A stretch of 48,988 nucleotides of DNA from RGIG3528 sp045598045 (lineage in GTDB: Bacteria; Bacillota; Clostridia; Lachnospirales; Lachnospiraceae), in contig JAZLLG010000030.1 in assembly GCA_045598045.1 (NCBI GenBank), positions 1 through 48,988 of the forward strand. The letters are read 5' to 3'. This document shows positions 16,310 to 27,400 of this stretch, one piece after another. The notes below the pieces were generated by a model. The model did no database searches, was not told where the DNA came from, and saw nothing but the letters and a program-made list of their open reading frames with translations. Every line of letters begins with the position of its first letter. The stretch's first letter is position 1. The position numbers and the translations under genes were made by a program.

Positions 16310-17965
16310 ATGAAAAAATCATTCGTTAAAAAGCTTGTTGCAGCTGTACTTGCAGGAACAATGATCTTCAGCCTTTGCGCTTGTGGAGAAAAGCCCGCAG
16401 ATACAACAACAACACCCACAACTGCTCCCGCAGAAGCAACAAAGGCTCCTGTAGAAGCAACAAAGGCCCCTGATGTAACAACAGTTGAGCCTACAAAGGC
16501 TCCCGCAGGCCCCATCAAGTTCACAATTTCTCTTCCTTCCGCTGAAGAGCATCTTGAAGCTAATGAGTGGTATGACAAGCTTTGTGCAGAAATCAATGCT
16601 TACACAAACGCAGAAATCACATGGGAGTGGATTTCTGACGCAGTTTACTACGATGCTGAGCACCTCGGCCTCAGAATGTCCACAGGCGACATCCCTGACG
16701 TAGTTATTTCCGGTAAGGACGCTACATTCCTTAAGGCAGCTGAAGAAGGTCTCTTCTGGGATCTTGCTCCTTACATCGATCAGTTCCCTAACCTTGCTAC
16801 CATTCCTCAGGCTACACGTGAGAACGCTTCCCACAACGGCAAGATGTATGGTATCCCTCGTTCAAGAACGCTTGCACGTAACGGTTTCGGTTATCGTCTT
16901 GACTGGTTAAACAACCTTGGTCTTGCTGAGCCTACAAACTGGGATGCATTCGTAGATATGCTCTACAAGTTCACATACAACGATCCCGATGGAAACGGTA
17001 TCGATGATACATGTGGTCTTGCTATTGACGCTTGGTCAGGCGTTTGGAACATCATGATGACATGGTTCGGCGTTCCCAATGAGTGGGGCATCGATGCAAA
17101 CGGCGATCTTATTTACAAGGTTATGACACCTGAGTACAAGACAGCCATCAAGGCTTTCCGTGAGCTCTATGAACAGGGCGTTATCAACAACGGTGCTAAC
17201 GGTATTCCTGATTTCCTTGAAGTTGGTGCAGGTAAGGCACGTGACACTCTCCTCAGAACAGGCCTTTGCGGCGTTGGCGTACAGGTTCTCGATGATCAGA
17301 GAAAGGTTGAAACATATTTCGAAGATCAGGGTCTCTCCACAGCAGACGAACCCATCTACACACTTGCAGGTGCTGTAGACACAGGTCTTGGTATGCTTTG
17401 CTATCCTACAACAGGTATGAACAACCTCATCGCTATTTCTACTGTTAACATTAAGACAGAAGAGCAGCTCCTTCAGGTTCTCAGCGTAATCGACAAGATG
17501 AACGATGGTAACATGATGAACCTTATCGAGTTTGGTTGGGAAGGCTACACATACAGCCTTGACGAGGACGGTTACGTTTCTCTTTATACAGCTGATCAGC
17601 TCAACGAGTCCGGCGTTGGTTCAGGCAGATACAACTACGGCTTCAACCAGATTATCCCTTACTTCACAGCACCTGAGAATGCAAGACCTGTAGACAAGGC
17701 TCCTGCTACAACAGTTGTTCAGAAGCTTGAGAACTTCCTCTATGAAGAAGATATTAAGTACTGCGTACCTAACTACGGTGCTTCTTACTCATCACAGTAC
17801 TATGCTTACAACGGCGCTGATCTTGATAAGATCATCAACGACGCACAGCAGGCATTCATCCGTGGCGAAATCGACGAAGCTGCATTCGATGCTGAAATCA
17901 GCAGATGGTTCACAGCAGGTGGCTACGTTGTAACTGACGAAATGAACGAGCTTTTCAAAAAGTGA
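16310..17965 (+). CDS. Sugar-binding lipoprotein (LplA-like), probably highly expressed
   Basis: A 551-residue solute-binding lipoprotein. The signal peptide ends in a lipobox LCAC with lipidated Cys25. A Thr/Pro/Ala-rich linker follows (about 30-70), then a large binding domain (TISLPSAEEHLEANEWYDKL onward in the gene). An EF-hand-like calcium loop, DPDGNGIDD, lies near residue 225. It presumably serves the permeases encoded just upstream. GGAGG precedes the start. It has its own promoter and a strong terminator, and after the signal region lysine is encoded almost only by AAG, unlike the related gene at 22900; both point to high expression. The ligand is inferred to be RG-I-derived oligosaccharide. 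Confidence 0.9.
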   Translation: MKKSFVKKLVAAVLAGTMIFSLCACGEKPADTTTTPTTAPAEATKAPVEATKAPDVTTVEPTKAPAGPIKFTISLPSAEEHLEANEWYDKLCAEINAYTNAEITWEWISDAVYYDAEHLGLRMSTGDIPDVVISGKDATFLKAAEEGLFWDLAPYIDQFPNLATIPQATRENASHNGKMYGIPRSRTLARNGFGYRLDWLNNLGLAEPTNWDAFVDMLYKFTYNDPDGNGIDDTCGLAIDAWSGVWNIMMTWFGVPNEWGIDANGDLIYKVMTPEYKTAIKAFRELYEQGVINNGANGIPDFLEVGAGKARDTLLRTGLCGVGVQVLDDQRKVETYFEDQGLSTADEPIYTLAGAVDTGLGMLCYPTTGMNNLIAISTVNIKTEEQLLQVLSVIDKMNDGNMMNLIEFGWEGYTYSLDEDGYVSLYTADQLNESGVGSGRYNYGFNQIIPYFTAPENARPVDKAPATTVVQKLENFLYEEDIKYCVPNYGASYSSQYYAYNGADLDKIINDAQQAFIRGEIDEAAFDAEISRWFTAGGYVVTDEMNELFKK

Positions 17966-18014
17966 TATTAATTGATTGATCAATTAATTCTCAGAGTATT
18001 TAATACTTAAACGA

Positions 18015-18060
18015 ACGAGCGACATACGGGCAATTTGCTCGTGTGCCGCTCGTGTTTTTT
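18015..18060 (+). terminator. Strong rho-independent terminator after the binding-protein gene
   Basis: An 18-pair stem with one mismatch and a three-base loop (arms beginning ACGAGCG and ending CGCTCGT) is followed by GTTTTTT. The PL11 operon begins only 39 bases later with no room for a strong promoter, so it probably depends on read-through. Confidence 0.9.
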
Positions 18061-18098
18061 CAACATACACATTCATTCATCAAAAAAGAGGACGACGC

Positions 18099-20561
18099 AT
18101 GAATATTCGAGTAAAAGAAATTGCAGAAAAAGAAATAACTTTTACCTGGGACAAAAATACAGAAGCAACGGAATATGCTCTTTTCTGGGCTGATTCCGAC
18201 AGCGAAACAATGAAATATAAAGAGGTGTACAGAGGTTCTGAGTGCAAATTCACTTTGAAAAAGTCCACCCACGTTCCGCAATATGTCTATGCGGAATGTT
18301 ATGAAGAAGAAAGATTACTTGAAAAGAGTGAAAAGCTCCAAACAAGTATTACATATACATTAAATGAACAGTTGGAAAAGCTTAACAGAGGTCTTGTTGC
18401 GGTTAAGTCCGAGGCAGGGGTTTTTCTTGCATGGAGACTTTTCAAAAACGAAGTAACCGGTTATTCCAAGACAGGGCTTACCGGAACCGATTTCAATGTT
18501 TATCGAAACGGGGATAAAATCGGAACGGTTACAGACAGTACAAACTTCCTTGACAAGGAAGGAAAGGAAAATGACGAATATATTGTAAAGCCTGTTGTTA
18601 ACGGCGTTGAAGGCGAAGCTTCCGAAAAGGCGGTAAAAACAAAGGGCGGTAAAAACTATATTGAAATTCCTATGAGAAAGCCTGAAGGCGGCATCACAGG
18701 CGATACCGGGAAAACAGTCGGCAAAACTCATGATTCATCTTACGGAAAGCCGTATACATATTCCGTAAATGATATGTCGGTAGGTGATATTGACGGAGAC
18801 GGAGAACTTGAGTACTTTGTAAAATGGGATCCGTCTAATTCGCATGACGTTTCTCACAGAGGTTATACAGGTAAGTGCTACATAGACTGTTATAAACTTG
18901 ACGGAAGGCTTTTGTGGCGTCTTGATATGGGACCGAACATCCGTGCGGGCGCACATTATACCCAGTTCATCGTATATGATTTTGACGGTGACGGAAAAGC
19001 AGAAATGTCCGTAAAGACAGCTCCCGGAACAAAGATTACCCGTTACAATGCTGACGGAAGCGTCCTTTCGGAGAAATACATTACTCTTCCTGAAGAGGAT
19101 GTTAAGAAAGGCGTTACAAACGATGATAACTATGTGTGTTCCGCAGATGACTTCTATGAGTATACAGTAAAGCGATTCATGGGTTGGCAGGATCTTCCCG
19201 ATGTTAAGAAGGGCAACTGGCCGAAGACGCTTGAAGAATGCTTCAAACTTTCCCCCATGTTCACGTATCCTTTGTCAAGAACCGATGCGGAAAAGCTTGC
19301 AAACATCTATTTCGATGAGCTCGCACCTGTTTATTCAGAGAAAAACAAAATGCGTGAATTCGAGGGATTCATTTTCGAAGGACCTGAGTATCTTACAATG
19401 TTTTCCGGTGAGGGCGAAGAAATTGAGACCATTTATTTCCCCGTACCTCGTGAGGATGACGGCCTTTCCTGGGGTGATTATGCCTGGAAGCGTCACGAGC
19501 CTTGCAACCGTGTTGACCGTTTCCAGTCCGGCGTAGCATATCTCGACGGCGAACATCCTTATCTTCTTATTTGCAGAGGATATTATACAAGAGCTACAAT
19601 AACTGCTTACAGTTTCTTTGAACGCAAGCACAAGGAGTACTTCAAGGTTGATTCCGGCTTTGTCACAATGGATAATCCTTTCGGACATCATAATGCAGTT
19701 GATGGAACTGACCCTGTGTATGGAATTATTGCCGAGCAGGGAGACCATTCACTTTCCGTTGCGGATGTTGACGGTGACGGATGCCAGGAAATCATTTACG
19801 GTGCCTGCACAATAGATCACGACGGCAGTGTGCTTTATTCCACAAAGGACAGAATGGCCGACGGAAGAATAATCAAGCTTGGCCATGGTGACTCCATGCA
19901 TGTTGCAAGAATTAATCCTGACAGGCCTGGATTTGAAATTTTTAACGTATTCGAGGGCGCAAGCTCTGTTCCTTACGGATATGCATTAAGAGATGCCGAA
20001 ACAGGTAAGGTTATTTTTGGCGAGCCTGCAGACAAAGACCTTGGAAGATGTATGATAGGAGATATCAATCCTAATGTCAGAGGTCTTCAGGTATGGGTAG
20101 GAAAGGTTCAGGACTGCAACGGAAATGTTCTTCAGGATAAGCTTCTTGGAACAAATGCAAACATTAAGTGGGCTGCCGATCTTTCAACTCAGGTGACGGA
20201 TGGCGTTGACTATGTCGGAGGACGTCATATCGGAATCATTGCGGACAATGCGCATGGAATTATGCTTGAGCCCGAGGGAACATCCACAAATAACGGAACG
20301 AAGGGTAACCCTTGTCTTGTAGCGGATATTTTTGGCGACTTCAGAGAAGAACTTGTACTTCGTACCGAAGACAGCACAGCTGTCAGAATATATATTAACA
20401 CCGAACTTACGGAACATAAGCTCTTTACATTGCTTCATGACACAATGTACAGAACCGGTGTTGCATGGCAGAACAATGTTTACAATCAGCCATGTTATAC
20501 ATCCTTCTATTATGCAAGTGATATGGACTTTAAGGATGTGCTTCCGGAACTTCAAAAATAA
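18099..20561 (+). CDS. Rhamnogalacturonan lyase, PL11 family (YesW/YesX-like)
   Basis: It cleaves the rhamnose-galacturonate backbone of RG-I by beta-elimination. The 820-residue protein has a Fn3-like N-terminal region of about 190 residues and then the PL11 beta-propeller core. Calcium-binding DxDGDG loops are seen at about 228 (DIDGDGELEYF), 293 (DFDGDGKAEM) and 555 (DVDGDGCQE), together with NIRAGAHYTQF and EGPEYLTMFSGEG. Compared with the roughly 600-residue secreted Bacillus enzymes it carries about 100 extra residues before EGPEYL (about 335-430). No signal peptide is present, so it probably acts on imported oligosaccharides, like YesX. GAGG precedes the ATG. It heads the 18099-30481 operon. 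Confidence 0.92.
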   Translation: MNIRVKEIAEKEITFTWDKNTEATEYALFWADSDSETMKYKEVYRGSECKFTLKKSTHVPQYVYAECYEEERLLEKSEKLQTSITYTLNEQLEKLNRGLVAVKSEAGVFLAWRLFKNEVTGYSKTGLTGTDFNVYRNGDKIGTVTDSTNFLDKEGKENDEYIVKPVVNGVEGEASEKAVKTKGGKNYIEIPMRKPEGGITGDTGKTVGKTHDSSYGKPYTYSVNDMSVGDIDGDGELEYFVKWDPSNSHDVSHRGYTGKCYIDCYKLDGRLLWRLDMGPNIRAGAHYTQFIVYDFDGDGKAEMSVKTAPGTKITRYNADGSVLSEKYITLPEEDVKKGVTNDDNYVCSADDFYEYTVKRFMGWQDLPDVKKGNWPKTLEECFKLSPMFTYPLSRTDAEKLANIYFDELAPVYSEKNKMREFEGFIFEGPEYLTMFSGEGEEIETIYFPVPREDDGLSWGDYAWKRHEPCNRVDRFQSGVAYLDGEHPYLLICRGYYTRATITAYSFFERKHKEYFKVDSGFVTMDNPFGHHNAVDGTDPVYGIIAEQGDHSLSVADVDGDGCQEIIYGACTIDHDGSVLYSTKDRMADGRIIKLGHGDSMHVARINPDRPGFEIFNVFEGASSVPYGYALRDAETGKVIFGEPADKDLGRCMIGDINPNVRGLQVWVGKVQDCNGNVLQDKLLGTNANIKWAADLSTQVTDGVDYVGGRHIGIIADNAHGIMLEPEGTSTNNGTKGNPCLVADIFGDFREELVLRTEDSTAVRIYINTELTEHKLFTLLHDTMYRTGVAWQNNVYNQPCYTSFYYASDMDFKDVLPELQK

Positions 20562-20573
20562 TTAAGGCGAATA

Positions 20574-22889
20574 ATGGTCAGATGGTTTAGAAACAAAATC
20601 GAGAAATCCTCCTTCAGATACCTGCTTGGACTTGGTGTTCTCGTTTTTGTACTCATCGTGACCATTATTTTCTTTGTATACACATTGATTAACACACGGC
20701 TTGAGGCGTTCGAAAACGCAGGACAGAAGGCAGAATTCAGGGCAGAACAGATTAAGTCACAGGTTGATGAGCGCCTTGGCACGTTTGAAAAGTACTACAT
20801 TTCATCGATGGAAGATGAGAGCGTGGACTGGCTTTTGAAAAACGAGTATGATTTTTCCGATTACACGCGCTACAAGGCAGTAATGGATATACTTGCGGGC
20901 AAGAAGCTTTTTATGGATTATGTCGGAAGCTATACGTTTGTTGACTTCAATTCAGGTTGGGTTCTTTCAAGTAAGGGCCTTGTTAAGCTTAATGAAATGG
21001 TTAATCCGGAAGTGCTTACCGAGATGTACGAGAGAAGTATTGAGCTCGGGAAAAAGCGCTATTGGAACTATATTTATTCCGAATCGCTGAATACAAAAAC
21101 AACATCGGATAAGTCCTATCGTGTTACCTTTGACAATAATAATCTTTCACTTGTGATGAGGCTTCCTCAGAACAGCTTGGATACGCATGCACTGGCTGTC
21201 ATCCAGCTAAATATGACCGAGTGGAAATCATGGGTTGACGGTTTTCTTGAAGAAGACGATAAAATCGTAGTCCTTTCAAAAGACGGCGAAGTGATTTACT
21301 CAACGGATGAAATTCTGAATGAATACGCCGTAAACTTTTTAAAAGAAGAAAGCAACGCCAATGCAAAGGTAAACGTAAAGGGCTCCGGCCAATACGCCGT
21401 TTATGGGTCAAAGTCAGGTGTGACAGGCTGGGATTACGTTGTCTTCAGTGACACAACGGTAATCGTAAATAATGTAAATTTAGCCGCATGGCTCGGAATG
21501 GCTTTACAAATCATTATTATCGGATTACTTGTTACTACGGGCGCAAGACTTATTTATACCCCCGTCAGCAGCCTTGTTAAAAACATTTCCGCATCGGAAA
21601 ACGATCAGCCGAAGGGAAATGAATTTGATTTTATAACAAGCCATCTTTCAGGCCTGAAGTATGATAAAGAACAGTTGGAAAGAATGGTTAATGCTCAGGG
21701 AACTCGTATCCAGGAAATGTTCGAGCTTCGTCTCATTAACGAAAGCATTCGATCCGAAGACGACTGGAACGACTATTTCGAAGGCTTGCATCTCCCGAAT
21801 TATCCTTATTTTGCTACGGCGGTTATGGTTCTTGATCTCAGTAATGAGCAGGAAATACAGACCTCACTTTCTGAAGATGCCATCTGCTTGAAAATCGTCG
21901 ATGCAATGCCGGACGAGCTTCGAAAACTTACGTGGATGCCTCCGATTTATAATTCCTGCACCATTTTTTGTCTTTTCGGTGCTGAAAACGACAATGAACT
22001 TCTGCAGAAAATATGCGACTTTCACAAGGGCATTCAGGATTTTACCTATGCTGAAACCGGTTACAGAGTAATTATGGGTGTCAGCAACACATGCACCGAA
22101 CATAGAAGAATCAGGCAGGCATACAGGGAGAGTATAAGTGCTCTCACAAATATGCAGCAGCGGGAAATCTATTCGGAAATTTCTTCTGAAGAAATTCCGG
22201 AATGCCGTTTCTTTATCTCCACGGAATCAGATAAGGGCGAGGCTTATTCCAACAGCTTCGAAAATGATATTGTGACCGCAATTAAGGCTGCCGATAAGGA
22301 AAAGGCTTATGATGTTACAAACAGATTTGCTGCTCATCTGAATACGGTAACTTCAACGGATATATCCATTTTGTACGTAATGAGATATGTCAACAGTATT
22401 ATGATTACTGCGATGGAAGCAAACATACCAATTTCGGAGATAGCGCCCGACGGCATGAGAAAAGCATATAGTGAGCTTATTTCCGCCGTAGAGCCGGCAC
22501 GTATCAGAAGATACATTAAAATGACATTTATTGACCCTATTCTTGAAGCCATTTCCGAAAGGATGAAGGATGACTCCTACAACATCATGGGTTCCATTGA
22601 AAAACTTGTGGAAGAATCCAAGGGTGATATCCTTCTTGCGGAGTGTGCGGAAAAGCTTGGTGTACATCAAACTCATATATGGAAAATCCTTAAAATGGAA
22701 AAGGGATTGTCTTTTACCGAATACACCGAGAAATATAAGATCGAAGAAGCAAAGAAGCTTCTGCTTCAGAGTAATATGACCGTTCAGGAAATTGCGGCGG
22801 CCTTGAATTATTCAAACGCTCAGAACTTTATCCGCTTCTTCAGCAAGGTTACCGGTGTGACTCCCGGTAAGTTCAGAAAACTGTATTAA
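20574..22889 (+). CDS. Membrane-bound AraC-family regulator with extracellular sensor (YesS/YtdP-like)
   Basis: A 771-residue one-component signalling protein. A membrane helix at about 18-42, an extracytoplasmic sensor of roughly 260 residues (Cache-like by its position and length), a second helix at about 303-325 and a cytoplasmic region end in an AraC DNA-binding domain (about 675-771). The latter shows LAECAEKLGVHQTHIWKIL and VQEIAAALNYSNAQNFIRFF, then VTGVTPGKFRKLY. It is expected to sense a sugar or the loaded binding protein outside the cell and to control the surrounding genes. It lies 12 bases after the PL11 gene and 10 bases before a binding-protein gene, a pairing typical of YesS-type systems. 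Confidence 0.88.
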   Translation: MVRWFRNKIEKSSFRYLLGLGVLVFVLIVTIIFFVYTLINTRLEAFENAGQKAEFRAEQIKSQVDERLGTFEKYYISSMEDESVDWLLKNEYDFSDYTRYKAVMDILAGKKLFMDYVGSYTFVDFNSGWVLSSKGLVKLNEMVNPEVLTEMYERSIELGKKRYWNYIYSESLNTKTTSDKSYRVTFDNNNLSLVMRLPQNSLDTHALAVIQLNMTEWKSWVDGFLEEDDKIVVLSKDGEVIYSTDEILNEYAVNFLKEESNANAKVNVKGSGQYAVYGSKSGVTGWDYVVFSDTTVIVNNVNLAAWLGMALQIIIIGLLVTTGARLIYTPVSSLVKNISASENDQPKGNEFDFITSHLSGLKYDKEQLERMVNAQGTRIQEMFELRLINESIRSEDDWNDYFEGLHLPNYPYFATAVMVLDLSNEQEIQTSLSEDAICLKIVDAMPDELRKLTWMPPIYNSCTIFCLFGAENDNELLQKICDFHKGIQDFTYAETGYRVIMGVSNTCTEHRRIRQAYRESISALTNMQQREIYSEISSEEIPECRFFISTESDKGEAYSNSFENDIVTAIKAADKEKAYDVTNRFAAHLNTVTSTDISILYVMRYVNSIMITAMEANIPISEIAPDGMRKAYSELISAVEPARIRRYIKMTFIDPILEAISERMKDDSYNIMGSIEKLVEESKGDILLAECAEKLGVHQTHIWKILKMEKGLSFTEYTEKYKIEEAKKLLLQSNMTVQEIAAALNYSNAQNFIRFFSKVTGVTPGKFRKLY

Positions 22890-22899
22890 AGGGGTATAC

Positions 22900-24486
22900 A
22901 TGTTATTCAGAAAAAAAGAAAAAAGAACATTTAAAAAGACTGTTGCTTCGACTGCAATATTTAAAATTGTTGCATTGGCAACAGTTTTTTCCCTGTTTAC
23001 GGGGTGCTCCGTAAAACGGAGCGAAGATGACAATCGAATCACCGTTTCGGTAATGACCATTGAATTCAACAACGGTAAATCCAATACCGGTGAATATTCG
23101 GCGGAAATTCGTAAAACGATTGAAGACTATTGTGGCTGCAAGCTTGATATCATCTGGGTAGATAATGATTCAATGCCGGAAAAAGCCGCCTTGTCTCTGT
23201 CGTCGCCGCAGACAATGCCAATGATAATGACGTATGGCGGAACAATGACGGCCGATGTGGTTTCAGCGGCCAGAAACGGGCTGTTCGTAGACCTTAACGA
23301 TTACATATGGGATAGTGAAAAGTATCCGAACCTTTCTCAGATGCTTCCCTCAATCGCGGATACACTGACGGTTGACGGAAAACTTATTGCAATTCCAAGG
23401 TCGAGGGCCGTAGGCCGCTACGGGCTCTGCTATCGTACGGACTGGGCCGAAAAGCTTAACGTAAAGGAGCCTTCCACACCTGAACTGGTGTATGATATGT
23501 TGTTCTCATTTACTTATCGTGACCCGGATGGCAACGGAATAGACGATACAATAGGCTTGGAAATGTCCAGTTATACCGGTGCCTTTGATATCATTCAGAC
23601 ATGGTTCGGCTGCGGAAACGGTTGGGCTGACGTGAACGATGAACTTATTCCTGTTCATATGCAGGATGAATATATAACAGCGCTCGATTATATTAAAAAA
23701 CTATATGACGATGGACTCATGCCTGCAGACTGGGCTGCCAGACCTACAGATACATGGTCTAACGGTTGTAAATTCGGTGAGAACGGAGTGTTCATTGACG
23801 TTCTTGACTCCGGACGACGTATTTGGGACTATTTTAATGCCGAAAGCACATTCACTCCTTCGGTTGTGAATCCGTCAGAACCGGCTGCAATGACACTTTA
23901 CGGTGCAGTAAACGGAAGAACGTTGGCAACCTCGGGATATAATGGCTTCTTTGTACTTTCTTCCGAGACTTGTGATACCCCTGAAAAAATAGAAGCAGCA
24001 CTTACGCTGCTTGACAGGCTTTGCGACGATGAAATGCTTATTCTCACGCAGTACGGTCTGGAAGGAATAAATTATGTTGTTGAAGACGGTTTCATAGTTC
24101 GACTCGATGAAGCAGATGTAACACTGTCAAGAAACTATGCGGGCTTGAATCAGTTGCTTTCATATCTGCCGTCAACAGAACATGTAACGGAACCTCATGT
24201 GAAAAGCACTGAAAGACTTGATGCTCAGAATGAAGCCTACGCGGCAGCAATGGAAAAGGCTGTTATAAATCCGGCTTCGACATATCTTGTAAATTCACGT
24301 ACCTATGCCGATGTCGGAGCTTCTCTCGAGGAACTTATCGATAACGCAAGGACAGAGTATATTTGCGGTGAAATCACAAAAGACGAACTGCTTAAAATAC
24401 ATGAACAATGGCTTGCATTGGGCGGGCAGAGAATTATTGATGAAGTAAACGAGATGTATCAGGCAAATAAAAACAGCAGGAGATAG
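22900..24486 (+). CDS. Sugar-binding lipoprotein, paralogue of the 16310 product
   Basis: A 528-residue LplA-type solute-binding lipoprotein. A basic N-terminus and hydrophobic stretch end in FTGC with predicted lipidated Cys36. The region around DPDGNGIDDTIGL, then IIQTWFGCGNGW, matches the 16310 protein, as does the C-terminal YICGEITKDELLKIHEQWLA block. Unlike that protein it has no Thr/Pro-rich linker, no permease of its own and mixed AAA/AAG lysine codons. Its place next to the membrane-bound AraC sensor suggests either a second binding protein for the same importer or a ligand-presenting partner for the sensor (inference). Confidence 0.85.
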   Translation: MLFRKKEKRTFKKTVASTAIFKIVALATVFSLFTGCSVKRSEDDNRITVSVMTIEFNNGKSNTGEYSAEIRKTIEDYCGCKLDIIWVDNDSMPEKAALSLSSPQTMPMIMTYGGTMTADVVSAARNGLFVDLNDYIWDSEKYPNLSQMLPSIADTLTVDGKLIAIPRSRAVGRYGLCYRTDWAEKLNVKEPSTPELVYDMLFSFTYRDPDGNGIDDTIGLEMSSYTGAFDIIQTWFGCGNGWADVNDELIPVHMQDEYITALDYIKKLYDDGLMPADWAARPTDTWSNGCKFGENGVFIDVLDSGRRIWDYFNAESTFTPSVVNPSEPAAMTLYGAVNGRTLATSGYNGFFVLSSETCDTPEKIEAALTLLDRLCDDEMLILTQYGLEGINYVVEDGFIVRLDEADVTLSRNYAGLNQLLSYLPSTEHVTEPHVKSTERLDAQNEAYAAAMEKAVINPASTYLVNSRTYADVGASLEELIDNARTEYICGEITKDELLKIHEQWLALGGQRIIDEVNEMYQANKNSRR

Positions 24487-24489
24487 AAA

Positions 24490-27400
24490 ATGTTGAACCT
24501 TTCGGGAGAGTGGAACGTTAAGCTGAACGGAACAAAGAAATATACAAAGAGGGAAGGTAAAATTACTTTGCCGGGTATCCTTCAGACGAGCGGCTACGGT
24601 GAAGTTGTAACTAAAGAAACCGAATTTATGAGCGGGCTTCATAACCCTTTCTGGTATGACAGAGAGGAATATAAGTTTGCGCAGGAGGAAGGGACAAAAG
24701 TACCTTTCCTGGCGCAGCCCTGCCTTGTATATTCAGGCGAAGCAGAGTACGAGAGAGAGTTTTCAATCGAAAAGGGAGAAGAAATTACGCTTCATCTGGA
24801 ACAGACCCGTTGGAAAGTATCGGTATTTCTCGACGATGCGTTTGTTGGTGAAGAGACTTCGCTTTTTGCACCTTTTGAGTTCAATCTCGGATTTGTTCCT
24901 GAAGGCACGCATACACTTAAAATATGCGTGGATAATTCGCTTCAATACCCGTACAGACCGGACGGACACGGTGTTTCCGATGCACTTGGTGCAACATGGA
25001 ACGGAATCGGTGGCGAAATTTCTCTTCTCACAAAAGCGGAAGTTACGGAAAGAGCAGCCGAAAGACGTGATTATGCTGTAAATCATCCGTGTTCGGTTGA
25101 AGTTAAGAACGGTAAATTCTATATCAATAATAAAGCCATGTATTTCAGAGGCACTCATTTCGGGGGAGACTATCCTCATACCGGCATTCCTGAGACTGAA
25201 AGAACCTGGTGGGACCGCCTTATGAATACTGTGAAAGAATGGGGCTTCAATTTTATACGATGTCACTCCTATTGCCCTCCGGAAGTGGCCTTTGAAGCTG
25301 CAGATGACGCAGGAATATACATCCTTGTTGAATGCGGTATGTGGAATGATTTTGATGAAGGTATTCCGATGCTTGACGTTTTACGCAAGGAAACAGAGCG
25401 TATTCTTGAAGCTTTCGGACACCATCCTTCATTTGTTATGTTTTCCTCAGGCAATGAGCCCGGAGGAAACTGGTATAAAGTGCTTCGGGACTGGGTTTCA
25501 TATGCGAGAGAAACCGACAAAAAGCTCGGATACGAAGGAAGACGTATTTATACCGCGGAATCCGGCTGGTTCTATGACACCGAACCGAGTAAAACAACCG
25601 GAACGGACTTCTTATATTTCCACCGTTCGAACTTCGGACCTTATCCCGGCGGAGCCATCAGAAACGACAAGGGATGGCGTGGCGGTGACTACAGCTGTTC
25701 TTTGGAAGGGTCGCGACTTCCTGCAATATGCCACGAAATGGGACAGTGGTGCTCTTACCCTGATTTCGACATAACAAGCAAGTTTGAAGGCTATATGACA
25801 TCAAGCCATTATGATATTTTTAAAGAGCTTGCAAAGTCCAACGGCCTTTTGAAATACAATAAGGATTTCATTTACTGCTCCGGCAGAAATCAGCTCAGAA
25901 TGCTCAAGGAGGACATGGAGGCAAATTACAGAACCGATCATCTGTATGGCTATGAGTATCTTGATCTTCATGACTACCTTGGACAAGGCGGTGCCTTTGT
26001 TGGCCTTTTGGATGCTTTCTGGGATAACAAGGGATACACTGCTCCTGAAGAAATCAAAGAATTCTGCTCCGATACGATTATCCTCACAAGGCTTAATTCC
26101 TATGTTTACAAGAACGATGACACAATTGTAACACCCGTTGAAATCTGCCATTTCGGAGATGCCGACCTTGAAAAGGCGTCATTGGATTGGAAACTGATTT
26201 CAAAAGACGATGAGATAATTTCATCCGGAACGGTTACGGATTTATATATCAAGGCCGGTGAAAATACTGGAATCACAACACTCAACATCGATTTAAGTTG
26301 TGTAAAGAAAAGTGAGAACATTGTTCTTAAGCTTGTGCTGAAAAATGCCGGACAGGATGTTTCCAAGAATCACTGGGACATTACCGTTTTTGTAAAGGAT
26401 AATGAGTTCGATTTAAAAAACATATCTGATGTTGTATTAACCTGTGAGCTTGACGAAACGATAAAAGCTTTGCAGAACGGCAAAAACGTTTTGTTCACGC
26501 CTTTTCTTTCTGAACTTGATTTTGACTGTCCTGCGTACAGCATAAAGAATTCCTTTTGGAATAACCAGATGGGGCCTACGTGGGTGAGGTCTCTTGGGGT
26601 GTCTGTTGATGAAAAGCATCCCGCACTTGCGGATTTTCCTACGGAACATACCGGCGGATGGCAGTGGGAGGATATACTCGGAAGAGCACGAATGCTTAAG
26701 CTTGATGCAAAGTATGAAAACATTGTCAGAGGTATTGACGAGTGGAACAGAAGCTTCCCCATGTCATTAATTTTTGAAGCGAAGGTTCTCAAGGGACAAC
26801 TTTTAATGGTTACAGCCGATCTGACAGGAAACTTTGAAGACAGGCCCGAGGCGTATTCATTGAGAAATTCTCTCATCAAATATGTTTCGTCCGATAAATT
26901 CAATCCAAAGCAGGAGATTGACATTAACGAAATAACAAAGCACTTTATGTCCCTTCATAAAGGTAATGACATAATGAGCTCTGTTGATGTGTATGTTCCG
27001 GCTGAAAACGGAAACAAGAAATACAGCATTAAAGATGAACTGGACATCAACCCCAATAATGCGGTCTTACTTGAGAATATTGCATTTCCGATCAGCATAG
27101 ACATTAATCTCACCGAAAAGGTTACCGTACAAAGGCTTTGTTATCTTCCTCCTCAGGGTGACAGGGATTTTCTTGGAAGCATAAAAGATTACAAGCTTTA
27201 TGCAGTGGATGAGGCAGGGAATAAAAAAGAAATTGCTTCCGGAACATTCAAATATGCTTACGATATGCAGAAAACGGATGAGGTAAATGTGAAAACGAAC
27301 CATCTGATTTTGGAAGTGGCTGATGTTTATGCACAAGGCATGTCCACGCGCTGGGACGAAAACAGTGATGGATGGTACAAAAAGACGGAAGAAGAGCCCG

